Assembly: GCA_039545315.1 (NCBI GenBank) | Contig: BCIM01000004.1 | Span: 1,151,872-1,215,871, forward strand | DNA from: Kondoa malvinella | Lineage: Eukaryota > Basidiomycota > Agaricostilbomycetes > Agaricostilbales > Kondoaceae | Direction: 5' to 3' | Length of the DNA stretch: 64,000 nucleotides | Shown here: positions 1 through 11,836 of the stretch, in pieces | How positions within the stretch are numbered: position 1 is the first letter of the stretch | Layout: the number at the start of each line of letters is the position of its first letter | Translations under genes and position numbers: made by a program | Notes under the pieces: generated by a model | What the model was told of the DNA's origin: nothing | What the model saw: only the letters and a program-made list of their open reading frames with translations | Databases searched by the model: none

Positions 1-1667
1 TCGAGTCCCTTGCAGAGACTCGCCGTCGCTCGTTCAGTGGGTCAAAGAAGGAGCGCAAGGTGTCGGATGGCAGCGATAAGTCCACTTTGCGAAAGTCGCG
101 ACAATCTGCTCCCGCCAAAGAGCCGAACGAGTCCATCGCAAGAGGAAGACCTCCAGGCAAAGCTCCTACTTTGCGAAAGCGAAGCATCTCGATGCCCAAA
201 ATCAATACTTCAGGCTTTGCGTCTGTCAGGCTGTAAGTTTGGTCGAACGATGCTCTATCTTATCTAGCTCATCTTTACCTTACAGATTTGGTGGTCCTAA
301 TCCAGTAGCAGACAGAGCTGAACGCTGGGGTCATTCAGAGATCATGAATGTATCAAGGCGACCGTCTATGTCGTCTAGACGCTCGCGGACCACAGCGGCG
401 GATCCTGCTGGAGCAAGTTACTCCTGTGAGTACTGCCGGGTGTGCAAAATCACATAGTGATTCTGGGTATAGCTGTTTCTGAAGCTATGGCGTCCCTCGG
501 CATGGCCGCACAGCCAACCTGTTCAGAGATGCCACCTGCTCCAAGTTTCGCTCAGCCTGCAGGTCCAAGACCAATGGCGATGAGCATGGGTTCTGCTCCG
601 CCTCAACAATACAATGCTGGCCCTGGTCCACCGGCGGGAGCAGCACCAGCAGAAAGCGGAGGCATCTTGACGGCTTTGAAGTCCTTCATGACGCAGCTGA
701 AGCAGAATCAAGATCAAGAAGCGGAAAGACAGCGGCAGACTGAACTTCGCTTTGAGGAAATGTTGGCTCGTCAGTCTCCTGCTGAAGACAAAACCAAGGA
801 GATGGACAAGAAAATTGAGAACATACAACAAGCAAATAAAGAGGCCAAGATCGATGAGCTCATCAACATTCTCAAAGCAAAGAGCGCTGAGCAGGATACA
901 TTGCTGAAGAAGATTTCCGAAGGTAAGAAATCGCTCTCACTTGCCTTGACTATGGCTAGATAATTCGTCTCTTGATAGGTCAAGCTCAACAGGAGAAGGA
1001 AAAGGAGGAGATGAAGGTCAAGAGCCCGACCGCGGAAGATGGGGAGAAGATACTCGATTCGATTCGGTGGGTAGCATCTTCAGCTGGAACTGGTTCTTTC
1101 GTACTAAATGGATGCGCAGCGACGGTGTTAACGCTCAAGTGCGCGATTTCAAACGTGAGTCACCTATATGCTTTTCTTTCTCCTTATGTCCTGACACTTC
1201 ACCTTGCAGAAAATCTCACCAACGAAGTCAGTACTCTCATCGCCTGTTGGCGTTCCGACTGTGCTGACTCTTTTCCTAGACACGACGTATGCTGGATGAG
1301 GTCGGAGCGCTAAAAGAACAGAAAGGGCGCCTGTCGGTAATCTCATACGTTCAGTTACAACTTCTGACGCCCTTGAGACAGGCAACATGATATCTCGGAG
1401 CTGTTCGCGTTCAAAGTGCGACATCAAGGTATGAGCAGTGTTGCTTCTTGCCAAAGTTGGAGCTGATCAATGCATCCAGCTGGAGCTCCTTCGAATCCAG
1501 ACATGCCTCGCTCTCACTCTCCTGGTTTGGAACCTGCCCCTCAGAAGCCCAGCACATTCAATCCGTATTCAGGCGGCAGATTGACGCAGCCGCCTCCAGT
1601 GCAAGATAAGGGGTTCAACATGCGATCAATGTTTAAACAAGCCGGTGGCCCGAGAGGACCAAGGTGA
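1..1667 (+). CDS. Coiled-coil protein of unknown function, 5' end cut off by the window
   Basis: The reading enters from the left edge in frame 3 with a Ser/Arg/Lys-rich stretch. It continues through an intron at about 233-285 and another at about 427-470 into a long exon (to about 921) with a Pro/Ala/Met-rich segment and then a highly charged coiled coil (repeated QNQDQEAERQRQ-like heptads). Further small exons give another coiled coil (LDEVGALKEQKGRL, then DISELFAFKVRHQ). The last exon, from about 1490, is Pro-rich and ends in GPRGPR with a TGA at 1665-1667. No enzymatic domain was seen and I do not recognise the family. The intron before DISELF keeps frame only with a weak GTCGGT donor or a GC donor, and the segment 1066-1280 is also unresolved, so the exon map there is tentative. 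It lies 114 bp upstream of RIO1 on the same strand. Confidence 0.6.
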
Positions 1668-1781
1668 CTATCCTAATATGCTCATGTATATGCACCTTGA
1701 AACATTGTAACACGAACGCTTGATTTGTTGATCGGCGTTTTGCCAATTTCTACTTTTTTTCGAAACCCTTGCGCCGAAGCC

Positions 1782-3801
1782 ATGACAGATCAATTCGACG
1801 ATGCTGATGAGCAAGAAATCTACTCTGCTCAGCCCACAAGTGCACCTGTTGCTCCTGTGCTGCAACATGACGCTGTAGCTCCGCCATTGCTTGCAAGGAT
1901 AGACGACTCTGTCTTGTACAGCGATTCATCAGAGGAGGACGACGACAGCGACTATGTGTACTCAGAGGAGGGAGAAAATGATGCGGTCAATTTTCAAGAT
2001 TGGGGAGATTCGGCTGGAGACTTTACCAAGCGTTACAATCGACTGCGGCAACATGCGAACGCTGTGACAGAGATGCAAGCAGACGACAGACCGCAAGGTG
2101 TCATGCTACCTGCAACGAATAGACCTGCTCGTGTTCCTGCGAAATCTCAAGTCACAGCAGCAGCTGGATCTGCACCTGCTGGAACCCATCTCTCAAAGAT
2201 CGATTCTTCCCTGTCGAGTCTTGCTCAGCGGTATGCGACGCAAGTAAATCTGGATCCCGTATTTGCTTCTGCTGGTGCGACATCTACTTTTGGATCTGGT
2301 GCTACGAGAAAGGGAGGCAACGAGCGTTCCATCAACAAGGACAAGTCTGACAGAGCTACAAATGAGCAAGTGCTGGATCCTCGCACTAGACTGGTACTCT
2401 TCAAGATGCTTGGAAGAGGGCTTTTGAGTAAAGTAGAAGGCTGTGTGAGCACGGGCAAAGAGGTGAGCGCCAGACGAGGCTGCATAAATGTGCTCTAACA
2501 GGCAGGTGGTATGAAAGGCGAATGTCTACCACGCTCTATCAGGCGACATGCAAATGGCCCTTTCGACGGATACCCAATCGTCTATGGCGGCTTCAAATCC
2601 TGTCGCCGTTCTTCCGCCTCATCTAGCCATCAAAATCTACAAAACCTCGATACTTACCTTCAAAGACCGAGATCGCTACGTGACAGGTGAATATCGATTC
2701 AAAGGAGGATACTCGAGATCCAATCCTCGAAAGATGGTCAGACTTTGGGCAGAGAAGGAACTGCGGAACTTGCGAAGGCTGCATGCGGCTGGTCTGAGGT
2801 GTCCAGACCCGATAGAAGTGAGGAACAATGTGTTGGTAATGAGTTTCCTGGGCGAGGGTGGTAATACCTGGCAGTGAGTCCGGACATCTCAGCTAGTGTC
2901 TCGTCGCTCAGTCTTTTTTTCCTAGAGCAGCACCAAGACTGAAAGACGCAGAATTGCTCGAGAGCCAGATACAATCACTATACATTGAGATGCTCAGCAT
3001 GATGCGCACAATATTCAAGAAATGTCGATTAGTGCACGCAGATTTGAGCGAGTATAATATCCTGTTGGTTCACAGATATTCGAGCGTCTTGACTTGCTAA
3101 AACCCATATTTAGGTATCACCAAGGTCACTTATGGGTGATTGACGTTTCTCAATCAGTTGAACAAGATCATCCCCATGCTTTCGACTTTCTTCGATCCGA
3201 CATCAAGAACGTCGACGAGTTCTTTAGTCGGCGGAATGTAGCTACACTAGGCGTCAAATTTACCTTTGATCTCGTTACTGGCTCTTGGGGCAAAGATGGC
3301 GACGAAACAGAAGAAGACATTGCCAAAGAAGTGGAACGACTGCTCTCCTTGCCACAAGCTACAGCAACCAATGGCGAAGCGCTCGACAAGTCTCAAACCG
3401 ATGCTGTCTTTGCGCAGAGTTATATTCCAAGGCAATTAATAGAGGTGTATGATGCTGAACGGGATGTCGCTGCGGTGATGTCGGGCAAGGGAGAAGATTT
3501 GATATATGCTTCGACCTCAGGTCTGGCACCAAATAAGGCAACCCAGACGAACGGAGCAGCTGTGGAGATAGACGAAGAGGCTGCAAGCGAGGAGGACAGC
3601 AGCAGTAGTGAAGGTGAGAGCGATGAGGACGATGCAGAAAGTCGCTTCGACAAGAAGCCGAGAGGCAAAAAGTTTGAGGACAAAGCGGACAAGAAAGATC
3701 GCAAACAGGCTGTGAAGGATGAAAAGAAGGAGAAACGGAAAACCAAGATGCCGAAAAGCGAGAAGAGGCGCAGAGTCGCAAAAGGCAGCGGCAAAAAGTA
3801 G
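1782..3801 (+). CDS. RIO1: RIO-type atypical serine/threonine kinase RIO1 (40S ribosome maturation)
   Basis: RIO1 is an atypical kinase/ATPase acting in late cytoplasmic maturation of the 40S ribosomal subunit. Four exons fit well: 1782-2462, 2518-2873, 2926-3063 and 3114-3801, all with GT-AG introns. The start is the ATG of [11 protein letters not shown]; the frame opens upstream but this is the first Met followed by the acidic N-terminus typical of the family. Visible family marks are the flexible P-loop STGKEANVYHA across the first intron, the catalytic loop [10 protein letters not shown], and the metal-binding loop [13 protein letters not shown]. After the kinase domain there is an acidic Ser/Glu/Asp run followed by a Lys/Arg-rich tail ([11 protein letters not shown]...), as in other fungal Rio1 proteins. 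STGKEANVYHA and this tail separate it from RIO2. The stop lies 93 bp from the convergent ILV3 stop, so the 3' UTRs probably overlap. Confidence 0.95.
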
Positions 3802-3894
3802 ACCATGGTTTCGGTCGCGTGTAATATTACAAGTGTATTTCTAGTGCGGTTCAGATCGTCCACTTACGGCAGCCGACCGTCTGTTAGAGCACAA

Positions 3895-6452
3895 TCAGTT
3901 CCGGTATTCCGTCAGGACAGAAGAAAACTCACCGGTAATAGCACCGTGACTCGCGTCGTCTACTAGTTTGATGTACTTGCTAAGCGTGCCTTTGGTGATC
4001 TTTGGCTCTCTAGGTTTCCATGATTTTTTCCTCTCGTCGAGTTCCGCCTGCGGCACATCGAGATCCAAGGTGTTCTTCTCAGCCTGATATATCATACATG
4101 ATTAGTTCTAGCATTCTGTGACAAGATAGAGGACACTGACATCGATGATGATCACATCTCCATCTTCCACCAAACCGATCGGCCCGCCAGTCTGCGCCTC
4201 AGCTGTAGCAGATGATGGTCAGTGTGCATTCATATCTTATAAGCGGAGCAACTTACGAACGACATGTCCTACACAGAAACCGTGTGTTCTAAGTGGAAGG
4301 AGCAACTGTCAGCAGGATTTGGACATGTTTGAGTTGGCTCACCCTCCACTGAAACGCCCGTCGGTCAGACACGCGACATCCATACCGAGACCGGCGCCCA
4401 TGATCATCGACGTGGGCTACACACAGCGTCAGGTAGATCCCTGTCATCTCAAAGCCACTCACTTTGAGCATTTCAGGCATGCCAGGACCTCCCTTTGGAC
4501 CCATGTAGCGCAGTACCACGACAGTCTTCTCACCCTTTTTGACTGATCCGCTCTCGACTGCCTTGATCAAAGCATCCTCGGTGTCAAAGACGCGCGCTTT
4601 GCCTTTGAAGTAGAGTCCCTCTTTGCCGGTGATCTTTGCGACTGCGCCGCCGGGTGATAGACTACCTTTCAGAATGCTGTAACAGACGGATATCAGAGAT
4701 GTTGCTCGTGGAGACAGAGTGGACTGCTTACCGAATATGACCAGTAGCTTTGATCGGGTTGCTGATAGGTCGGATGACATCTTGGCCATGCGGTAGGTCT
4801 GCAGCTTTCTCTAAGTTCTCGCCTAGTGTCTTTCCAGTGACAGTCATCGTGTTGCCATCGATGAGTTTCTCTTGTAAGAGGTATTTCAAAACAGCTGCAC
4901 CCGGACCGATTAGCTTGTAAGCAAGAAATACGATTAGAGTAGACCTACTTGGGATACCGCCAATCTTGAAAACATCTTCCATGACATATTTCCCAGATGG
5001 TTTCAAATCAGCCAAGAATGGGATTCGATCCGAAACGGATTGGAAATCATCGATGGAAAGCTTGATGCCGACAGAGTGTGCAATAGCGATAATATGTAGT
5101 ACAGCGTTGGTCGAGCCACCCAAGATCATTGTTAGGACCTGTTGCATAATTAGCTATTTGTCATAATAAATTTGACACTGAGCGCACCATAGCGTTCTCG
5201 AACGCAGCGCGAGTCATGATGTCTCTTGGTTTGATGTCCTTCTCGAGCAGATTGCGCATGGCAGCACCAACAGAATCGCACTCTGCTAGTTTCTCAGGGT
5301 ATTCTGCTGGGAAACTGCTTGAGCCTGGAAGAGTCATGCCCATTGCTTCGGCTGCGCTAGCCATGGTATTGCTAAGGCGCACCATGAGCCTCACTCGATA
5401 GTATCAATCTCAACGAAGGGCTTACGCAGTGTACATGCCTGTGCGGAACAGAATGACGACCATCAGCACAAAGGCTGAAAGTTTTCAATCGCCCACGCAC
5501 CTCCACAAGCACCAGCCCCAGGACAAGAGTGCCTTACAGTGTCATATCTCGTCTTCTCCGCTGCATCAGTCTTTCCTTCGCTGACATAACGACCATAGGA
5601 CTGGAAAGCGCTAACAATGTCGAGTTGAGGTGCGCCTTCACAGCTTCCTGGTCTGATTGTACCGCCGTATACCATAAGGCCTGGTCTATTGAGCCTTCCT
5701 AGTGCCATCAGGGTACCAGGCATATTCTTGTCGCAGGCCTGAATTTGCCATGGTGGATGAGAGTTGTAGGAGCAAGATAGGACGATGACTAACAGGAATA
5801 ACGACCATACCATCCAGCCAATGACCACCAGCAACAGTTTCAACAGCATCCGCTATCAAATCCCTCGATTGAAGGGAAAAGTTCATGCCAGACGTGCCCA
5901 TTGAAATGCCATCGCTGACTCCTGGTACGCCAAATTGATAGCCCACAATCCCAGCTTCACATACTGATTTTCGTATCCGTTGTCCTAATCCCAAGACATG
6001 CTTGTTGCATCTGAGTCAGATTGTCAATACGGATGGATGCCACTGCGACTGCCCCATTGCTCACGGATTGCCTTCGTACCTTCAATACACATCGTATTAG
6101 ATTGTATACAGCTTGGTAAGAAGCGAAGCGGAGCTCACCAGACGGAAGCGACACCAACCATTGCTTTTTGCAGATCATCATCGTTGCGAATCTCGTCCGT
6201 AGCATACAGCATGGCCTATCCCAATAATATAATCTTATCAGCTATCCTCCTCCTCCTCCTCCTCTGTCTCAAAAGCATAAAGCGGACCTGACTGGCTCCC
6301 TGATCTTTTGGCTGTGTAATAGTTCGACTGTATTTGTTCATGACAGGCGCTCGTTGCGCTGCTTTGCTCGAGAGACCTCTTCGTTTAGCTGCGTTGCTGC
6401 ATAGAGCTTGAGCACGCTGTCCGGCACTCAGCCAGGATGGTGATCCAATCAT
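3895..6452 (-). CDS. ILV3: Dihydroxyacid dehydratase, mitochondrial (branched-chain amino acid synthesis)
   Basis: It converts 2,3-dihydroxy-isovalerate and its homologue to the 2-oxo acids that lead to valine, isoleucine and leucine; the family carries an Fe-S cluster and is mitochondrial in fungi. The ATG at 6452 begins a basic Ser/Ala-rich leader (about 50 residues) that looks like a mitochondrial presequence. The mature part follows: [30 protein letters not shown] and [17 protein letters not shown], carrying the three family cysteines, then [20 protein letters not shown] and the C-terminal [14 protein letters not shown]. At least eight short introns interrupt it. The first (about 6216-6290) contains a (TCC)n tract. 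The stop TGA is at 3895-3897. It is tail-to-tail with RIO1 and divergent from ERG6 across 669 bp. Confidence 0.95.
6245..6264. repeat. (TCC)n microsatellite in the first ILV3 intron
   Basis: About six uninterrupted TCC units on the + strand (GGA on the coding strand), within the first intron of the dehydratase gene, just downstream of the exon encoding the mitochondrial leader. It is non-coding and probably length-polymorphic. Confidence 0.85.
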
Positions 6453-7121
6453 GGGCGTTTGAGATCGAGCACAAAGTTATTTTTTGAGGCATGGTGGAAT
6501 GACTCGGTTCGACTGAATACATTGTTCTGTACAGCTACTAGATGCTACAAGTAACATTGCTGTGCGCAGAATGTGTGATCTGACCCATGACTTGCCTGCC
6601 CCCGCTGTACTCCTCGTCGTAAAGCTAAACAGCCAGCATCGGCTAGAACTTCTAGTCCCCATGGTCGTCGCGCTTGAAAAGGATCAAGATGAGATGCAAG
6701 TGCAAAGGAAGCTTGACGCGAGGCGACACAACAGCCGGATAATGCATACATGATAGCTGTCGCTGTTACACGCGTAAGAGGACAGAGAGAGACCAGTATG
6801 ACAGAGCACAGAATAACAGAGAGACAGGAAAAGGAAAAGGAAGAACACCCGTCAAATGGATGCATGAGCTGCTCTATTCAATCCAATTTTCATCCGGGGG
6901 TCCTGCGAGAAGGAAGCATTGACGTTCGCATCAAAGCGAGGAGTATCAGCGAGCTGGTGCGGCGCCCTTCAATGCAAGCGATTACAAGCGACTCCAAGCG
7001 GTTCGGGGTCAAAGAGGGAGAAATTTGAGAAAACAGCGTCTTTGCTCCCCAACCATTAGCGATAAGCGATATATATTCAAGTGTCTATCAAACATCTCCT
7101 ACACTCTTTTGACAAGCAAAC
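6453..7121. other. Divergent intergenic region ILV3 / ERG6
   Basis: 669 bp between two divergent start codons. No ORF with codon structure, repeat or RNA gene was recognised. The ERG6-proximal part has a TATA-like run. It must hold both promoters. Confidence 0.6.
7070..7076 (+). promoter_or_regulatory. TATA-like element upstream of ERG6
   Basis: The run TATATAT lies 45-50 bp before the ERG6 ATG at 7122 in otherwise mixed sequence. Position and sequence fit a TATA box, but no transcript start is visible, so this is an inference. Confidence 0.35.
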
Positions 7122-8740
7122 ATGGTCAACGCTCCAGAGACAAACGGAGACAAGCGAAATCACGCTGGGATCGCGAGCTGTCAGTGCCTGCCATTCCAAC
7201 CATTGAAAGCAGCACTCATCATTGTTGAGACAGACACCAAGCACTGGCAAGCGGATTCAAGCAAAGACGACAAGACTCACACTGAAAGCCGAGTCGGTTC
7301 ATGTGCGCCAATTCTTTTGGGACAGCGGAGAGCTGTACCCTGACCTCAGTGTCATGACAGATGAGGCGCTGACGAATGGCTACTATGATGGCGCAACTGC
7401 CTTGTGAGTGTCTGATCATTTCTGGATCACAAGCGAGCTAATGCAAGACAGATATGAATACGGTAATTCGTCAAAGTAGACACTGGCGATGCATTGCTCA
7501 CTATAAACCATAGGATGGGGCCAATCCTTCCACTTTTCTCGCTTCTACCCGTCCGTATTGTACTTCTCAGTATTATCATGCACTGACACCCAAACAGAGG
7601 CGAACCCTTTTATCAATCCATCGCCCGTCACGAGCACTACCTCTCAGCTCAAGTCGGCCTCAAACCAGGCATGCGCGTTCTAGACGTCGGATGCGGTGTT
7701 GGTGGACCAGCAAGAGAAATCGCTCGCTTTTCTGGAGCAAACATTGTCGGCATCAACAACAATGCCAACCAAGTCGATTTGGCTAACCGATACTCGCGCA
7801 AATACGGGTTGGAAGATCAACTGGAATTCGTTAAAGGCGATTTCATGAACCTTGCTGCTCAGTTTGGTGAAAATAGCTTTGATGCCGTTTATGCTATTGA
7901 AGCTACTTGCCATGCGCCTACTTGGGAGGGTGTGTACGGAGAGATCAAAAGGGTCCTCAAGCCGGGAGGAGTAGTCGGTATTTACGAATGGTGCAGTGCG
8001 TCAATCTCTACCCTTTATACCCTGTTCAGAGCTTAATCTTTGGGACAGTGACTGATGCGTGGGATCCATCTGTTGCAAGTCACAAGAAGATCTCTCACGG
8101 TATCGAAGTCGGTGATGGTATTGCCGAAATGAGAACCATCAAACAAGCGCGTCAAGCGCTCAAGACTGTCGGTCTGGAATTATTGCACGAAGAGGACTTG
8201 GCAGACCGACCTGACAAGATTGTTTGTCCAAATCCATTGACTCAGTGTTGTTTCTGACTTGTTTGCTAGAAATGGTACTACCCACTTGAGGTATTGTAAC
8301 AAGTATCTCGCTCCCTGATCAATTCTCATATTATGGAAAAGGGGAACTTGATGCAATGCCAGAACCTATGGGACGTAGTGATCTGCTGGAGGATGACCAA
8401 ATGGGGATCCTGGATGACACAGACGGCCATCAAAGCGACCGAAGCTGTTGGTCTATTGCCGAAGGGCACTTTCGATGTTGGGTGAGCTTTTTTTCTGAGC
8501 TGATTCCTTTTGCTGGACTGATGAGGTGTATAGTGCTTCGCTGCAAATCGCCCAAGTGAACCTTGTTGAAGGTGGAAAGAGGAAGCTGTTCACTGTGAGT
8601 CGAGTTTTCAACCTGCGAGATCGCTTGCTGACGGACTTGTCACTCACAGCCAATGATGCTTTTCGGTACGTGTCTTAGTCTGAAAGGAATACAATAGACT
8701 GATGGTCGCGTGAGCAGTTGCCAAAAAGCCAGAAGCTTGA
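7122..8740 (+). CDS. ERG6: Sterol 24-C-methyltransferase (ergosterol biosynthesis)
   Basis: SAM-dependent methylation of zymosterol at C24, a fungal-specific step of ergosterol synthesis, probably at ER/lipid droplets. Exon 1 starts at the ATG at 7122. Introns at about 7180-7233 and 7297-7360 restore the family N-terminus ([13 protein letters not shown] ... [19 protein letters not shown]). Then come [22 protein letters not shown], and the SAM-binding motif [40 protein letters not shown] and the C-terminal sterol-methyltransferase part NLMQCQNLW ... [14 protein letters not shown] ... [20 protein letters not shown] follow. Several internal introns shift frame, so no single ORF covers the protein. 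The stop TGA is at 8738-8740. Confidence 0.93.
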
Positions 8741-8884
8741 TCAGTATATCTAGTGGGTCGTGGTTTTCGCAGTGCGGGTTTTTCTAGTATTTCGGTATCT
8801 CATCTCTTATAATGCACGTCCTGCGATGGACTCCTTCTGCTTGCCAAAAGACAATGCGACCAAGCATTTACATCCACTAGAAGT

Positions 8885-9151
8885 CTAAACTTTGCGATGT
8901 TCCTTGACCTTCCGCCTGATGGCTTCGACTTGAGCAGACAATGCAGCGGTGAAGTCCACAGCTCTTCTACCCTCTGCATTGCGGCTCTGAGCACACGTGT
9001 CTTGATGATCTTTCTCGACTTGGCAATGCGTTGTTGCCAAATTATGATTGCCTCGTCTTGTCCTGCAATGTACTCCACCTGCAATGGCAACAGTAGTGCT
9101 TGTCTGGTAGCAGCTGGCTATTCGGTACTCCCATAGAGTCCGGAGCACCAT
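8885..9151 (-). CDS. Possible small coiled-coil gene, uncertain
   Basis: On the minus strand two frames carry helical, charged stretches in order. The first is RQALLLPLQVEYIAGQDEA followed by IWQQRIAKSRKIIKTRVL. The second, in another frame, is AEGRRAVDFTAALSAQVEAI and a short Lys/Arg-rich tail. A GT-AG intron (about 9122-9164) could join an upstream piece reading SPKYRFVGES. However, no ATG in frame and no plausible intron joining the two stretches was found. It could be a real small basic protein, or antisense noise in the 537-bp ERG6-monooxygenase spacer. No family recognised. Confidence 0.22.
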   Translation of the reverse strand: MVLRTLWEYRIASCYQTSTTVAIAGGVHCRTRRGNHNLATTHCQVEKDHQDTCAQSRNAEGRRAVDFTAALSAQVEAIRRKVKEHRKV

Positions 9152-9277
9152 GGCTCACCTCGATTCGCCTACGAACCGATATTTGGGTGAATAGAATTGC
9201 CTCTCATTAATCCCGCTCGCTCGCGCTGCGACTCATCCTCAATCCCTGTTATCACTGTTATTCAAGCAACTTTACAG

Positions 9278-11337
9278 ATGGCAACTACTCTCGAAGCAGT
9301 ATCGAACGCCGCGTCCAACGTTGCCGACAAGCTCAATTCCGCTACAAATGGAGCTTTGAGACCTTCGTCAGGCATCAATGTCTTGATCGTAGGAGGTGGG
9401 TTCGCTGGTTTAGCTGCTGCTATCGAGTCCGTTCTCGCTGGTCACAAGGTCATCTTGCTCGAGCGCTTCAGAAAGCTGGCTGTTCTAGGAGACATTATCA
9501 GCTTTGGGTGAGTTCATCCAGATCAAAGCATTCATCCATCTGCCTGACACGGTGGAAGTGCCAATGCTGGTCGCCAATTCGAGAGATGGGGTGTCGGCGA
9601 TGCCATGTACGAGCACTGCGCCCACTTGAAGACCTTCGACATGTATAACCACAAAGGAGAGCTCATCTTCTCGCAACCGACTGAGCAAGAATCTTTTGGG
9701 GCTCGCAGCTACAACGGTCATCGGGGTGAACTGCATCAGATCCTATGGCACAAGGCAATCGCTCTTGGTGTTGACATTCGCTGCGGCCAAGATGTCACCG
9801 AATACGGAGAGGACGTAGACTCAGCCTGGCTGATCGCGAACGGACAGAAACATACTGCCGACATCATCATGTGCGCTTTCCTTCTCAGTTGACATCGAAG
9901 TACACCTCATTGATTCGAGTACAGCGGAGCTGATGGTGTACGATCAAACGCACGAACCATGATTTTGGGCTATAACGACAAGCCAAAGCCATCGGGTTAT
10001 GCTAGTCAGTGTCTACCGTAAAGACTATCTTGTGTACTGACATGCCTTTTCACAGTATACCGCACTTGGTTCAAGGTCTGCTGTTTAATTCAGCTATTCG
10101 CGATTTTTTGCTCATTTTGTTACAGATTAAGGATACCGACATGAAGGAGGACCCCTTGACGAGCTGGCTCATCAAAGAGCATGACTCGTTTACAGGTTGG
10201 ATCGGTAAAAACTTGGATGGCTGTACAGCTTAGATTGGCGTCTGATCACATCATAATAGGGGAAGATGTCCATTTCTTGGTCACGGTATTGAAGAATGCG
10301 GAAGATTGCTGCTGGGTTATCACTCACAAAGACGATGCAGAGGTCAGTACACTAACAGCAGTGTGAGATTTGTGCTGATATGACGTACAGATCGAAGAGG
10401 TCAGCTACTTTTCCTTCTCTCACTCAGTATCCATAAGGCTGATACTCCACCACAGAGCTGGTCCTTCCCGTAAGCTATATCCTGTTGGACTCTCTTCACA
10501 CGCTGACGTGCACCAATCACAGAGGGAAGATCGAGGATGTGTAAGTTTGAGCTGGTAGACATGCTGCATTACCTTAACGTGACTTGTTCTCAGTCAGAAG
10601 GTCGTCGCTGGATGGGACCCGCGTTGTGCAGCTATCATCGGCAAAGCACCTTCAGCTGTCGACTGGAAGCTAGGTATTGATATTATCGGCAAGAACGCGA
10701 ATATGATAGCTTATATTGCTTACAGTATACCGCGACCCTTTACCTCAGTGGATCTCCAAGCAAGGCCGACTTGCAATCATTGGTGATGCCGTGAGTGGTA
10801 TCTTTGTCCTAACCTGTATCAAGCTGACTTTCTTTCCAAGGCTCACCCATTCTTGCCAACATGTGCGTGAACAAGTGCCTGGTCTGGGATGGTCTGACAT
10901 CGGTTGTAGCCGTTCAAGGAGCTTCGCAAGCCATGGAAGACGGTATATCACTTGCCATCTGCCTCGGTCTAGCAGGAAAGGAAGATGTCCCGACAGCCGT
11001 TCGAGCTTGGGAGAAGATTCGCTATCAAAGAGTGCGAAGAGCACAGATCACAGGCGAGACGAACAGAAACAAGTGGCACAAGACTAGCGCAGAAGACTCG
11101 AAGAAGAACCCCGATTCGGTCAAGCTGAGCCGGGAAGAGTGGCTGCTCGGTACGCTCTTGCATATTGAACTGGATACATGCTAAGGAGCAATGACAGGAC
11201 ACGATTGCGCATCTCACGCTCGCAATGTGTACCCAGAGATCGCAGCAGACATCAAGCAGAATGGCTACAAATTACCTGAATTACCGCCGCAAGAGAATCA
11301 GGAACAACCTAGTCAGCCTGCACCGTTGAAGGTCTAG
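9278..11337 (+). CDS. FAD-dependent aromatic monooxygenase, salicylate-hydroxylase-like
   Basis: Class A flavoprotein monooxygenases hydroxylate phenolic acids using NAD(P)H and O2. The ATG at 9278 is followed by an Ala/Ser-rich leader of about 30 residues and the FAD-binding Rossmann motif VLIVGGGFAGLAAAI. Next come HRGELHQILWHKA, the second FAD/NAD(P) motif GADGVRSNAR, and GDAAHPFLPT leading to VQGASQAMEDG after an intron. These are the three hallmarks in the right order and spacing for the family. Roughly ten short introns, several in close succession between 10370 and 10720, split the gene. The stop TAG is at 11335-11337. Substrate cannot be read; salicylate, 3-hydroxybenzoate and related acids are possible. 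Homogentisate dioxygenase lies next downstream on the same strand, hinting at aromatic-acid catabolism. No targeting signal was clear. Confidence 0.85.
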
Positions 11338-11836
11338 GGTCTTTCGTGTCATGAGGATGCGACGCCAATAGCAGAGCTGGCGGGTCTTCTTCCTCGTTGT
11401 ATAGTTTTGTTCATGCACCATCATCATGTTTTATCATGACAATCGACTCCTGCTTTTGTCTTCTCTGGTTGCTACATGTCCTCTATACCCGTCTGCTCTG
11501 CTATCATATACTCTTATACGCCGGCTGTGTCGCTTCAAGCCTAAAGTTGACTTTCGCAATTTGGGTCCTATCGCCTACCCATCTTGTGGTCCTAGCCGAC
11601 CTGCCTCACATAGCAGTACAGTTAGCTTCCCACCAGCGACCATGCTATCTCCGCGGACAGACCAGCCCCGGATCTCTTTATTGACATGGCAAAATACATT
11701 ATCAGCGGGCGGGAGCCTGACACGGAACGCAGGCGAGAGCATATCCGTCTGAGAGGTTCTGCTCGTTGCTTGGCTTGTTCCTTCCACCTGCTTTACTACT
11801 CGATCAGCCAGTTTCATCCCTCGATCAATAGCAAAG
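11338..11836. other. Intergenic region between monooxygenase and homogentisate dioxygenase
   Basis: 499 bp, pyrimidine-rich on the + strand in its first half. Open frames here lack family matches and splice logic. It probably contains the monooxygenase 3' UTR and the dioxygenase promoter. Confidence 0.5.

Noticed and set aside
3168..3863. Long minus-strand ORFs antisense to RIO1 (Ser/Leu-rich)
   Set aside because: Mirror of the acidic/basic low-complexity codons of RIO1; no independent gene evidence.
5015..5030. tRNA-like T-loop string (GGATTCGATCC)
   Set aside because: Lies inside the dehydratase coding exon and has no acceptor stem or anticodon arm around it.
7219..7419. Out-of-frame 5' part of ERG6 (two overlapping + frames), suggesting a broken gene
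   Set aside because: Introns 7180-7233 and 7297-7360 with normal GT-AG ends join the frames and rebuild the family N-terminus.
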